From contig NZ_JNLQ01000002.1 of NCBI RefSeq assembly GCF_000703165.1, forward strand, positions 620,001 through 684,000: a stretch of 64,000 nt of DNA, in the 5' to 3' direction. Shown here one piece after another: positions 19,184 through 27,318 of this stretch. Position numbers and translations under genes: made by a program. The notes under the pieces were generated by a model that was given only the letters and a program-made list of their open reading frames with translations, searched no databases and had not been told where the DNA came from. Every line of letters begins with the position of its first letter. Positions within the stretch are counted from its first letter, which is position 1. The DNA is from Butyrivibrio sp. AE3004 (GTDB lineage Bacteria > Bacillota > Clostridia > Lachnospirales > Lachnospiraceae).

Positions 19184-19401
19184 CCCTCATCCGGCGCTTC
19201 GCGCCACCTTCCCCCCGAAGAGGGGAAGGCAGAAGAAAGTTTTGTCTAGTGAGAAGTACCGGATGAGGAGTAAATAAAAAAGCCTTCCCCTCTCGGGGGG
19301 AAGGCAGAAGAAAGTTTTGTCTAGTGAGAAGTACCGGATGAGGAGTAAATAAAAAAGCCTTCCCCTCTCGGGGGAAGGTGGCGCGAAGCGCCGGATGAGG
19401 G
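19184..19401. repeat. REP-like palindromic element with 75-bp tandem duplication
   Basis: The outer arms CCCTCATCCGGCGCTTCGCG...CACCTTCCCC (from 19184) and GGGGAAGGTGGCGCG...GGATGAGGG (to 19401) form a near-perfect inverted repeat. Between them a unit running from AGAAGAAAGTTTTGTC to CCTTCCCCTCTCGGGG occurs twice with a 75-base period (AGAAGAAAG at 19231 and 19306). A single-copy relative stands at 49157-49220. It lies between convergent genes. Confidence 0.88.
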
Positions 19402-19428
19402 ACGTTCGAAGCGCCGCTAAGGGGCAAC

Positions 19429-19827
19429 CTACTGCACCAAATCACTCAGTTTCTTCCCAAAAAAGAAATCCTTCTCCAGCTTCTGAAACTCCTTCCACAT
19501 GGAGAGAGTTCTGCAGGTTTCCTTTTTAGGACATTCCTCAGCATCCGGAAGAAGGCAGGCAATCGGTGCTATAGGGCCTTCCATGATCTCTATTATCTCA
19601 CCGACGGTGTATTCCTCGGGAGCTCTTGTCAAAGCATACCCACCATGTTTCCCGCTTGCCCCGGAGATGAGCTTTGCTTTAACCAGTTCTTTCGCTATTA
19701 TCTCAAGATATTTTTTTGAGACTCCGAGTCTATCAGCTGTATCTTTAAGAGGAACGAGTTCACCGGGAGTCTGTTCTGCAATATCTATCATTATTCTAAG
19801 AGCATATCTTCCTTTTGTTGAAAACAT
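19429..19827 (-). CDS. Rrf2 family transcriptional regulator, copy 2 (IscR/CymR-like)
   Basis: The 132-residue paralogue of the regulator at 12531 has the same MFSTKGRYALRIMID start, SKKYLEIIAKELVK recognition helix, GKHGGYAL wing and C-x7-C-x5-C triad (CLLPDAEECPKKETC). The C-terminal WKEFQKLEKDFFFGKKLSDLVQ also matches copy 1. It is divergent from the decayed cysK at 20175. Having two close paralogues each next to a sulfhydrylase gene suggests duplication of a regulator-target pair. Control of cysteine/methionine genes is inferred from context. Confidence 0.88.
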   Translation of the reverse strand: MFSTKGRYALRIMIDIAEQTPGELVPLKDTADRLGVSKKYLEIIAKELVKAKLISGASGKHGGYALTRAPEEYTVGEIIEIMEGPIAPIACLLPDAEECPKKETCRTLSMWKEFQKLEKDFFFGKKLSDLVQ

Positions 19828-19911
19828 AATTCTCCTTCTCTATATTTAACAAAATTTATAGATTCCTGTTTTATCCACAGAAATTTCTACTTTTTATAAG
19901 CAAGAAGTCAT

Positions 19912-19933
19912 ATCTGACAGAATGCTGTCAGAT
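19912..19933. repeat. Perfect inverted repeat in the rrf2-cysK spacer
   Basis: ATCTGACAG and CTGTCAGAT form a 9-base perfect dyad around AATG. It lies about 85 bases upstream of the rrf2 copy 2 start and could be an operator or a transcript end. The rest of this 347-base spacer is AT-rich and holds the cysK promoter. Confidence 0.5.
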
Positions 19934-20089
19934 GCTCTTTTAGAGCTAACACCTACTATTTTATAGGTTAAAACAGAAAACTACAATGTAGTTTTTATAA
20001 TTTCACAATACTTCAGAATTGTTTTAGACAGATACTAAAATTCGGAAAATAGGATAATTTTGCAAGGAAAAACATATTAAATTCACCCA

Positions 20090-20118
20090 TTGACATGGTT
20101 GGTAAATGCTGATATATT
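20090..20118 (+). promoter_or_regulatory. cysK promoter with probable Rrf2 operator
   Basis: TTGACA (20090-20095), a 17-base spacer and TATATT (20113-20118) form a promoter. TTGAC-N6-GGTAAA overlaps it exactly as at metY (13052). The predicted leader also has a TATAAAC/GTTTATA hairpin before the AGGAGG site. Confidence 0.65.
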
Positions 20119-20174
20119 CGTGGAAATGTTTTGTCAGATATAAACATTCGTTTATAGAGATAGAGGAGGGAAGT

Positions 20175-20972
20175 ATGTCTAAGGTATTCAAAGGAATTCT
20201 TGATCTGGTCGGAAACACACCACTGCTTGAGGTGGTCAATATAGAAAAGGAGCTTGATCTTAAAGCTACCGTTCTTGTAAAACTTGAGTATTTTAATCCG
20301 GCAGGCAGCGTAAAAGACCGTATTGCAAAGGCAATGATAGAGGATGCGGAGGAAAGTGGTAAGTTAAAGCCGGGAGCTACTATCATCGAGCCCACAAGCG
20401 GAAATACGGGGATAGGACTTGCTGCCGTTGCTGCTTCAAAGGGATATAAGGTTATCCTTACAATGCCTGAAACTATGAGTGTTGAAAGAAGGAGTATTCT
20501 AAAAAACTACGGGGCTGAGATAGTTCTTACAGATGGAGCAAAGGGAATGAAGGGAGCAATCGAGAAAGCAGATGAGCTTTCAAAGGATATACCAGGAAGT
20601 TACATACCGGGCCAGTTTGTAAATCCTTCAAATCCTGCAATTCATAAGAAGACCACGGGTCCCGAAATCTGGAATGACACAGATGGCAAGGTGGACATAT
20701 TTATTGCAGGTGTAGGAACCATAACAGGAACCGGAGAATTCTTAAAGGAACAGAATCCCAATATTAAGGTTGTTGCATTGGAGCCTGAGGACTCACCGGT
20801 TCTTTCTGAAGGAAAGGCAGGCCCTCATAAGATACAGGGGATAGGAGCAGGTTTTGTTCCTGAAGTTCTAAATACAACGGTATTTGATGAAGTTTTCAAG
20901 GCACCTAATAAAGAATCTTTTGAAACAGCTAAGCTCTTATCGATAAAGGAAGGTATCTCTGTGGGAATATAA
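20175..20972 (+). pseudogene. cysK: Decayed cysteine synthase (cysK copy 1)
   Basis: The 265-residue product is clearly O-acetylserine sulfhydrylase-like, with the PLP lysine in NPAGSVKDR and the substrate loop EPTSGNTG. Two lesions stand out against the intact copies at 24419 and 30237. First, the PLP-phosphate loop GVGTGGT(V/I)TG has lost three residues and reads GVGTITG, an in-frame 9-base deletion. Second, the frame stops after ISVGI, where the others continue with SSGAA and about 38 more residues. The following DNA encodes part of a different protein, so a deletion truncated the gene. Start 20175 follows AGAGGAGGGAAGT. Enzyme activity is unlikely. Confidence 0.85.
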
Positions 20973-21094
20973 ATGACGGAGAGCCTGTACAGAACGTTCC
21001 AAGAAGCATCAAGGAAGAGGGGCACGAAATCCTGGAACTTGATGATAATCAGGATGGTACATTTGAACTGTACATTAAAAAGGTAGGCGATTAA
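20972..21094 (+). pseudogene. 3' remnant of a TusA/SirA-like sulfur-carrier gene
   Basis: Directly after the truncated cysK, frame 20972-21094 encodes about 40 residues (NDGEPVQNVPRSIKEEGHEI ... FELYIKKVGD). This looks like the C-terminal half of a TusA/YedF-type protein (typical pattern D-x-x-x-P-V-x-N-V-x-R...G, then a final beta strand). The N-terminal half with the catalytic Cys-Pro is missing. It has no start codon or ribosome binding site. The simplest reading is one deletion that removed the end of cysK and the beginning of this gene. Confidence 0.6.
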
Positions 21095-21100
21095 AAGGAC

Positions 21101-21140
21101 TTCCTGCACGTAAAAGAAAAATGCGTGCAGGAATTTTTTT
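21101..21140 (+). terminator. Rho-independent terminator after the cysK/tusA remnant
   Basis: TTCCTGCACG (21101-21110) pairs perfectly with CGTGCAGGAA (21124-21133), followed by seven T. Confidence 0.9.
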
Positions 21141-21538
21141 ACCTTATAAGAAATTACTCCGACAATAAGTAAAGGTTATTTCTACCGATAATCATTACTT
21201 AATTTTGCTAACAGTATTGTAGTGGTAATATCTTCTTAAATAAAACAAAAGCACATGTAACTTGCCACTATGTGTGCATATTCCTATACTTTGGCGTAAC
21301 CTCCATTCGGTTTGAAAACGCCTGTGAGTATAGCAGATATGTATTTCGGATTTCATTTGTCCGGAATACATAACAATGAAACAATCCGGTTACAAATCTC
21401 CTTCCGGAAATACAGATTGCTCCGAAGCATATATGCTTTCGGAGCAATTCGCATAATTGGGTTTCATGTATGTGTAACGATAGCGGTAACAGACCGGTGT
21501 GAGCGGGATGAAAAAAGTTTACAGATGAGGAGAAAAGT
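21141..21538 (+). other. 398-base noncoding leader region before the MalY-like gene
   Basis: No coding potential is seen. It contains a long dyad GATTGCTCCGAAGCA / TGCTTTCGGAGCAATTC (about 21415-21447) without a T run. Near its end (21484-21532) it has a copy of the leader motif AACAGAYCRRYRTGAG(T/C)..GAT...GATGAGGAG shared with the nifH-like gene and the SGNH esterase gene. Confidence 0.5.
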
Positions 21539-22729
21539 ATGAGCAGGTACGATTTTGATACAGTTATTGACAGGAAAAACACATCATCTTTGAAATATGA
21601 TTTTGGCCCTGAGAGAAAAAACAGGGATGATCTTCTTCCTTTATGGGTTGCGGATATGGATTTTAAACTGCCGGATGAAATAATTGAGGATATTGAAAAG
21701 AGAGTGAAGCATGGTATTTTTGGCTACACAGATCCTAAGGAAGATTATTATGCTGCAGTCAGGAACTGGTTTTTAAAACGTCATGGCATAACCGTTAAGG
21801 ATGAATGGAACACAATAACTCCAGGAGTAGTATATGCCATAGCAACTGCAATAAGGGCACTTACAGAGGAAGGAGATGCGGTACTTATACAGCAGCCGGT
21901 CTATTATCCTTTTACCGAGATGATAAAGCTTAACAACAGAAGGGCTGTCAATAATCAGCTAATATATAGGGATGGCTACTATGAAATAGATTTTAACGAT
22001 TTCGAAAACAAGATCATATCGGAAAAGGTAAAGCTTTTTTTGCTGTGCAGTCCTCATAATCCTGTAGGCAGGGTGTGGACAAAGGAGGAGCTTATTAAGA
22101 TTGCTGATATCTGCGAAAGAAACGGAGTGTATGTTTTTGCGGATGAGATTCATGCGGATTTTGTTTATAAAGGCTTTAAGCATATATCTTATCTGACACT
22201 TGGAGAGAAATACACTAAAAAGCTGATAGTCGGAACATCACCCAGCAAGACCTTCAATATAGCAGGATTACAGATTGCCAATATACTTATTCCCGATGAA
22301 AACACGAGAAAAGCTTTCAGGGTAGCAAATGAGGCAGCAGGCTATAGCCAGTGCAGTGCACTTGGGCTTACGGCAACAATATCAGCATACACCAAGGGAG
22401 GCGGGTGGCTGGATGAACTATTGGACTATCTTGAGGGGAATGTCTTTTTTATTAAAAATTATCTGGAGGAAAAAATACCGGAGGTCAGACTTATTCAGCC
22501 CGAGGGAACGTATCTTTTGTGGCTCGATTTTAGCCGGATAGCGGATCATCATAAAGACCTTGAAAAGATAATAGTTGATAAGGCTCATCTGTGGCTTGAT
22601 CCGGGAATAATCTTCGGAAGAGAGACTAATCTGTTTGAAAGAATAAATATCGCAGCGCCTAGAAAAATCTTAGAAAAGGCAATGGATCAGCTATACGATG
22701 CTATCAGTAATAATGATAGCGAACGATAA
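21539..22729 (+). CDS. MalY/PatB-type cystathionine beta-lyase aminotransferase
   Basis: The 396-residue PLP-dependent class I/II aminotransferase-fold enzyme belongs to the MalY/PatB group, which cleaves C-S bonds in cystathionine or cysteine. The N-terminus has the group's WVADMDFKLPDEIIEDIEKRV and FGYTD. Also visible are CSPHNPVGRVWTKEEL, FADEIHADFVYKG and the PLP lysine in TSPSKTFNIAGLQ. GATGAGGAG lies 7 bases before the ATG. Standing in a sulfur island, beta-lyase activity (homocysteine or sulfide release) is more likely than a pure aminotransferase role, but the specificity is inferred. Confidence 0.88.
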   Translation: MSRYDFDTVIDRKNTSSLKYDFGPERKNRDDLLPLWVADMDFKLPDEIIEDIEKRVKHGIFGYTDPKEDYYAAVRNWFLKRHGITVKDEWNTITPGVVYAIATAIRALTEEGDAVLIQQPVYYPFTEMIKLNNRRAVNNQLIYRDGYYEIDFNDFENKIISEKVKLFLLCSPHNPVGRVWTKEELIKIADICERNGVYVFADEIHADFVYKGFKHISYLTLGEKYTKKLIVGTSPSKTFNIAGLQIANILIPDENTRKAFRVANEAAGYSQCSALGLTATISAYTKGGGWLDELLDYLEGNVFFIKNYLEEKIPEVRLIQPEGTYLLWLDFSRIADHHKDLEKIIVDKAHLWLDPGIIFGRETNLFERINIAAPRKILEKAMDQLYDAISNNDSER

Positions 22730-22838
22730 GTTTTACTGAATTGTTCTTAAGGGGGCTGTAAGGTAATATTTTCATAATTTATCACGATGAATAGGGAAAA
22801 CAAGGTATCCCTTAAGTCGTCAGGTGGGAGAGAAAAAT

Positions 22839-22991
22839 ATGGCAAAGGTTGAAACAGAAAAATGCACACCGGAAGAAGTCTGGAAGAAGATTCAGAAACA
22901 GGTTGAAAGCCTGAAATACGGAACTGTAACAATTACTGTTCATGATGGGAAGATTACACAGATTGAGACAAGTTCTAAGCTCAGATTTTAA
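22839..22991 (+). CDS. YezD-like small protein (DUF2292)
   Basis: This 50-residue gene lies behind AGGTGGGAG. The product (MAKVETEKCTPEEVWKK ... KYGTVTITVHDGKITQIE ... SKLRF) matches the DUF2292/YezD pattern: a helix, then (Y)GxVxIxVxDGxxxQIExxxKxR. In other Firmicutes such proteins accompany sulfate and cysteine assimilation genes. The function is unknown. It sits between the MalY-like and trans-sulfuration genes on the same strand. A CTTAAGGG/CCCTTAAG dyad brackets its upstream region. Confidence 0.75.
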   Translation: MAKVETEKCTPEEVWKKIQKQVESLKYGTVTITVHDGKITQIETSSKLRF

Positions 22992-23068
22992 TACAAAAAA
23001 GAAGTTTATACAGACGGGGCGATTAGCATGAAAAAAATTACGTAATGCCCGGGGAGGAGGTAATAGAT

Positions 23069-24265
23069 ATGGCTTGCGGTGGTTGCAATAAATGTACTGA
23101 TGTCAACTGCAGTATAGAGACAAAGTGTCAGCAGCTTGACAGAAATATTTTGGATAAGTGGGGGGCAATCAGTTTTCCCATATATCAGACGGCGACATTT
23201 GCACATCCGGGACTTGGAGACAGCACCGGTTATGACTATACCAGGATGCAGAATCCTACGAGACAGCAGCTTGAATCAATCGTTGCTTATCTTGAGAACG
23301 GAAAGGACGCAATTGCCTTTGCCAGCGGAATGGCCGCTATAGCAACTATAATGGAGCTATTTAGTCCCGGGGATCATTTTATTATTGATGAGGACCTTTA
23401 TGGTGGAAGTATCAGGCTCTTTAATGAGATTAGTTTAAAAAATGGTCTGGAATACACAGCTGTCAGTCTGAGTAAAGAAGATATAAGACCTTATATCAGG
23501 GAAAACACTAAGGCTGTTTACCTTGAGACGCCCACAAATCCCATGATGAATGTGACGGATATTTTAAAGCTTTCCGAGGTTACGAAGGAAAAGGGATTAC
23601 TTCTTATAGTTGATAACACCTTTTTATCACCTTATTTTCAAAATCCTTTAAATCTTGGTGCTGATATAGTCATTCATTCAGGAACAAAATTCCTCGGTGG
23701 ACATCATGACACTATAGGTGGTTTTGTGGTGGTAAAGGATGAAGCTTTGGACGAGAGGCTTAGATTCATCTATAAGACGACGGGGGCGGGATTATCACCC
23801 TTTGACAGCTGGCTCATCCTTAGAGGAATCAGAACCCTTGCGGTAAGGCTGGACAGAGCACAGGAAAATGCTTTAAAGCTCGCAAGATATTTAAAGACAA
23901 ATAAGCATGTGACAAGGGTTATTTATCCGGGGCTTCCGGAACATCCCGGATACGAGATTATGAAAAAACAGGCAAGAGGCTTTGGAGCAATGCTTACCTT
24001 TGAAGTAGACAGTCCTGAATTTGCTCATTCTATATTGAATAATGTCCAGCTTATCTATTTTGCAGAGAGCCTTGGTGGAACAGAGACACTTATCACATAT
24101 CCAATAACACAGACTCATGCGGATGTTCCCAAAGACCTTCTTTTGAAAAATGGAATAAACGACAGGGTTTTACGACTCTCTGTAGGAATTGAGGGAATAA
24201 CGGACCTTATTTGTGAATTTAACAGAGTCTTTGCTATAGCTGAAAAAGAAGCCGGGGAACAGTGA
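23069..24265 (+). CDS. Trans-sulfuration PLP enzyme with Cys-rich N-terminus
   Basis: The 398-residue Cys/Met metabolism PLP enzyme is similar to cystathionine gamma-lyase, beta-lyase and gamma-synthase. Seen are YDYTRMQNPTRQQLE, FASGMAAIATIMEL, the DNTFLSPYFQNPL segment and the PLP lysine in IHSGTKFLGGHHDT. The start is 23069 because GGGGAGGAGG lies 8 bases upstream. The first 20 residues are unusual: Cys at 3, 6, 9, 14 and 20 (CxxCxxCx4Cx5C), before the normal start of the family fold. Such a cluster could bind zinc or an Fe-S centre, or sense thiols. Substrate specificity cannot be read from the sequence. Confidence 0.87.
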   Translation: MACGGCNKCTDVNCSIETKCQQLDRNILDKWGAISFPIYQTATFAHPGLGDSTGYDYTRMQNPTRQQLESIVAYLENGKDAIAFASGMAAIATIMELFSPGDHFIIDEDLYGGSIRLFNEISLKNGLEYTAVSLSKEDIRPYIRENTKAVYLETPTNPMMNVTDILKLSEVTKEKGLLLIVDNTFLSPYFQNPLNLGADIVIHSGTKFLGGHHDTIGGFVVVKDEALDERLRFIYKTTGAGLSPFDSWLILRGIRTLAVRLDRAQENALKLARYLKTNKHVTRVIYPGLPEHPGYEIMKKQARGFGAMLTFEVDSPEFAHSILNNVQLIYFAESLGGTETLITYPITQTHADVPKDLLLKNGINDRVLRLSVGIEGITDLICEFNRVFAIAEKEAGEQ

Positions 24266-24418
24266 TAAGAAAAGCTGATGGCAGGAATAAGTAGTGTTTA
24301 TATCAGGCGATAAGGTTTGTTTAATTTCACAAACGGGAAAGGCATGGTATAAATAACTTAGTTCAAAACAAACGGAAAACAAAAGACACAATATAAAATA
24401 TATACGGAGGAGACAGTC

Positions 24419-25354
24419 ATGGCAGATATAAAAGAAAGCGCATTGGAGCTTATTGGAGGAACACCCATACTTAAACTTAACGGCTACAGCAAGGCAGCAG
24501 GAGTTACAGAGGCAACTCTTCTTGCAAAGCTCGAATATTTAAATCCCGCAGGATCGGTTAAGGACAGAGTAGCACTTAGCATGATCGAGGATGCTGAGAA
24601 GAAAGGAAAGCTCAAACCCGGAGCTACGATCATTGAACCTACCAGCGGAAATACAGGAATCGGACTTGCAGCAGTTGCAGCTGCAAAGGGATACAAAGCA
24701 ATACTTACACTTCCTGATACAATGAGTGTTGAGAGAAGAAATCTCTTGAAGGCTTACGGCGCTCAGATCGTACTTACGGAAGGCGCAAAGGGTATGAAGG
24801 GTGCAATTGCAAAGGCAGAGGAGCTTGAAAAGGAAATTGAAGGATCAATCATCCTTGGACAGTTTGAAAATCCGGCAAATCCGGAGGTTCACAGAAAAAC
24901 CACAGGACCTGAAATCTGGAAACAGACAGACGGTAAAGTAGACATCTTTGTTGCAGGTGTTGGTACAGGCGGAACAGTTACAGGTGTGGGTGAGTTCTTA
25001 AAGGAGCTTAATCCCGATGTTAAGATTGTAGCAGTAGAGCCTGCAAGCAGCCCGGTTCTCTCACAGGGAACAGCAGGCGCACACAAGATTCAGGGAATCG
25101 GAGCAGGCTTTGTTCCTGAAACACTCAATACCAAGATTTATGATGAAGTTATTCCGATAGAGAATGATGACGCTTTTGCAGAAGGTAAGAAGTTTGCGGT
25201 TTCAGAGGGAATTCTTGTAGGAATATCATCAGGTGCAGCACTTAAGGCAGCAACAATACTTGCAAAGAGAGAAGAGAATAAGGGCAAGAATATAGTTGTT
25301 CTTCTTCCCGATTCAGGTGACAGATACCTTTCAACAGCGCTTTTCGCAGATTAA
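24419..25354 (+). CDS. cysK: Cysteine synthase (cysK copy 2, intact)
   Basis: The 311-residue O-acetylserine sulfhydrylase makes cysteine from O-acetylserine and sulfide. Intact motifs are PLP lysine [11 protein letters not shown], substrate loop [10 protein letters not shown], phosphate loop [10 protein letters not shown], and the C-terminal GISSGAA and [23 protein letters not shown] precedes the ATG. It follows the trans-sulfuration gene by 153 bases and is followed by a terminator, so it is not part of the nifB operon. It is the reference against which the decayed copy at 20175 is judged. Confidence 0.96.
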   Translation: MADIKESALELIGGTPILKLNGYSKAAGVTEATLLAKLEYLNPAGSVKDRVALSMIEDAEKKGKLKPGATIIEPTSGNTGIGLAAVAAAKGYKAILTLPDTMSVERRNLLKAYGAQIVLTEGAKGMKGAIAKAEELEKEIEGSIILGQFENPANPEVHRKTTGPEIWKQTDGKVDIFVAGVGTGGTVTGVGEFLKELNPDVKIVAVEPASSPVLSQGTAGAHKIQGIGAGFVPETLNTKIYDEVIPIENDDAFAEGKKFAVSEGILVGISSGAALKAATILAKREENKGKNIVVLLPDSGDRYLSTALFAD

Positions 25355-25393
25355 CAGTACTCGGCAAAAAAATCGAATAAAGCTGACTGGACA

Positions 25394-25452
25394 ACCGGAG
25401 GCTTACGTATACTTCATTCCATTCGTGGGGTATACGCCAGCTTCCTTTTTTA
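25394..25452 (+). terminator. Terminator between cysK copy 2 and nifB
   Basis: GGAGGCTTACGTATAC (from 25397) pairs with GTATACGCCAGCTTCC (to 25445) with few mismatches, followed by TTTTTT. Confidence 0.8.
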
Positions 25453-25517
25453 TACGCAAAAATAAGGTTTTTTCACAGTAAACAAGGTTACATACATCAA
25501 AATAGAGGTTTTAAAAC

Positions 25518-26387
25518 ATGGCTACAGACGAACATATAATTTTAAAGGAACATCCGTGCTTTGGACCATGCAAAAAGAATAAAGGAAGGATTCATCTGCC
25601 GGTGGCTCCCGGATGCAATATTGAGTGCCGGTTTTGCGATAGAAAGATAAATGAAGATGAGCAAAGACCGGGGGTTACAAGTGCAGTACTTGAACCTGAG
25701 GAGGCAGCAGGCTTTGTGGAACTGGCAATTGAGAAATGCCCGGAAATTACGGTAGTTGGAATTGCAGGGCCGGGTGACACTTTGGCGACAGACAGAGCAC
25801 TTAAAACATTCAGACTTTTAAGAGGAAAATTTCCAAAGCTGATAAGGTGCATGAGTACCAATGGACTTCTTCTCGATGAAAAGGCAGAGGAAGTTGCCGA
25901 ACTGATAGATACCTTAACGGTGACGGTGAATGCGGTAGATCCTGAGATACAGGCACAGATAAATAACAAGATCATCTATCACGGAAAAATTTATACAGGA
26001 ATTGAAGCAGCAAAGATACTTATAAGAAATCAATTAAGTGGCATCAGAAAAGTTGCAAAGGCAGGAACTCTTGTAAAAGTAAATACAGTTTTGGTGCCCG
26101 GGATAAACGATAAGCATATAGAAGAGGTTGCAGCTACGGTAAAGGCAGCGGGAGCGTCAATCTACAATATAATCCCGCTTATTCCGCAGAATGATATGAA
26201 GGACATAGCTGCACCGACCTGCGAGGAGCTTCACAGGGCGAGACAGGAAGCAGAGCTTTACATAAATGTTTTCAGACACTGTCAGCACTGCAGGGCAGAC
26301 GCTGTTGGAGTTCCGGGTGTTTACGACATCGGAGCAAAGCTTTATCAGGGAAGATTAAGTGTAAAGGAGACGTTTTCTCATGGCTGA
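25518..26387 (+). CDS. nifB: NifB-like radical SAM cofactor synthase
   Basis: The 289-residue radical SAM protein matches NifB, which fuses two [4Fe-4S] units and inserts the central carbon to give the 8Fe-9S-C NifB-co/L-cluster. The SAM cluster motif CNIECRFC is at residues 33-40. The NifB-specific extra ligand sites are present: HPCFGPC near residue 12 and HCQHCRADAVG near the C-terminus. The usual C-terminal NifX-like domain is absent and is encoded by the next gene, which overlaps by 8 bases. The presence of NifB implies that the nitrogenase-like proteins downstream carry a complex Fe-S cofactor rather than only simple clusters. Confidence 0.93.
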   Translation: MATDEHIILKEHPCFGPCKKNKGRIHLPVAPGCNIECRFCDRKINEDEQRPGVTSAVLEPEEAAGFVELAIEKCPEITVVGIAGPGDTLATDRALKTFRLLRGKFPKLIRCMSTNGLLLDEKAEEVAELIDTLTVTVNAVDPEIQAQINNKIIYHGKIYTGIEAAKILIRNQLSGIRKVAKAGTLVKVNTVLVPGINDKHIEEVAATVKAAGASIYNIIPLIPQNDMKDIAAPTCEELHRARQEAELYINVFRHCQHCRADAVGVPGVYDIGAKLYQGRLSVKETFSHG

Positions 26388-26793
26388 TGAAAAGTTCAAG
26401 GTTGCGGTGGCAACGTCTGATGGAATAAATGTTGATTCTCACTTTGGTCATGTGACCGAATTCACCATATATGATGTGGATGTAAATTCCGGTGAGGGGG
26501 AGCCGGCAGAATCAAGGGAAATAAGTGTTGCGGGCTGCAGCGACGGAAGCTGCGGAGAAGTAGGAACCTTTGACAGGATTGCCGAAAGGCTTTCCGATGT
26601 GGAATACGTGCTTGCAGCAAAAATCGGTCCTCGTGCGGTAATGGCACTTGGAAGAGCAAACATAATCGCTATAGATGCAGTTATTCCCATAGACAAAGCA
26701 CTGTCCAAATTAAAGGACTACAGAGATAAGAAAAAGCAGAAGGAAGAACGGGCAAGGAGAATATTATCCGAAAACGGGATAGTAGATAAATAA
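26380..26793 (+). CDS. NifX/NafY-like cofactor-binding protein
   Basis: The 137-residue protein has the dinitrogenase iron-molybdenum cofactor-binding fold found in NifX, NafY, VnfX and the C-terminus of long NifB proteins. The pattern AVATSDGINVDSHFGHVTEF at the start and ADEV-like strands are typical; His in SHFGH is the candidate cofactor ligand. A lysine/arginine-rich tail (DKKKQKEERARR) ends it. It overlaps nifB by 8 bases, so the two products are probably made together and act as a split NifB-NifX. It likely carries the cofactor to the D/K-like proteins. Confidence 0.85.
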   Translation: MADEKFKVAVATSDGINVDSHFGHVTEFTIYDVDVNSGEGEPAESREISVAGCSDGSCGEVGTFDRIAERLSDVEYVLAAKIGPRAVMALGRANIIAIDAVIPIDKALSKLKDYRDKKKQKEERARRILSENGIVDK

Positions 26794-26818
26794 AAAGGAA
26801 AAGAAGAGGAGAAAAATT

Positions 26819-27256
26819 ATGGCATTAACACATGAAGAAATTGAAAACTATCTTAAGAGTACAAAGAGAATTCTTTTGTCAACGGTGACAGAAGACAATC
26901 AGGCAGATGTAAGAATCCTAGGTGCTATCGCGACAGACGGTGTAAAGACTTATTTTTCCACACAGTCAAATGCAAGAAAGGTTGCCCAGATTGAGAAAAA
27001 CGATAACGTTGCAATCTATTTTGAAGCACCCGGACAGGAATTTCCGAATTATGTAAATGCAACTGTGTATGGCAAGGCAAGGAAGGTTACCTGTGAAAAA
27101 GGAATTGAAAAGGCAGCAGCACTCATAAAAGAAAAACTCCCTAAATTCGAGCTTACTGAGGACAAGAGTATTTTTGTCGTTGAACCAAAACAGATAAAAA
27201 TCTTTAATTCCTCAGCTGAACTGGCACAGGACAAGGTTCAGATAGTTGAATTTTAA
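26819..27256 (+). CDS. FMN-binding split-barrel (PNPOx-like) protein
   Basis: The 145-residue protein of the pyridoxamine 5'-phosphate oxidase-like split-barrel superfamily has RILLSTVTEDNQADVRILGA and FSTQSNARKVAQIEKNDNVAIYFE in the usual positions. Such proteins bind FMN or F420 and perform two-electron reductions. AAGAGGAG precedes the ATG. Its place inside the nitrogenase-like operon, 25 bases after the NifX-like gene and 62 before the K-like gene, suggests an electron-transfer or substrate-processing role. That is inference; no pyridoxine gene is nearby. Confidence 0.82.
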   Translation: MALTHEEIENYLKSTKRILLSTVTEDNQADVRILGAIATDGVKTYFSTQSNARKVAQIEKNDNVAIYFEAPGQEFPNYVNATVYGKARKVTCEKGIEKAAALIKEKLPKFELTEDKSIFVVEPKQIKIFNSSAELAQDKVQIVEF

Positions 27257-27318
27257 TCATTTGTTTAGATATGAAGTGTTTGATTTAAACGCTGACAGAT
27301 GAAAGGAGAATAGAAATA

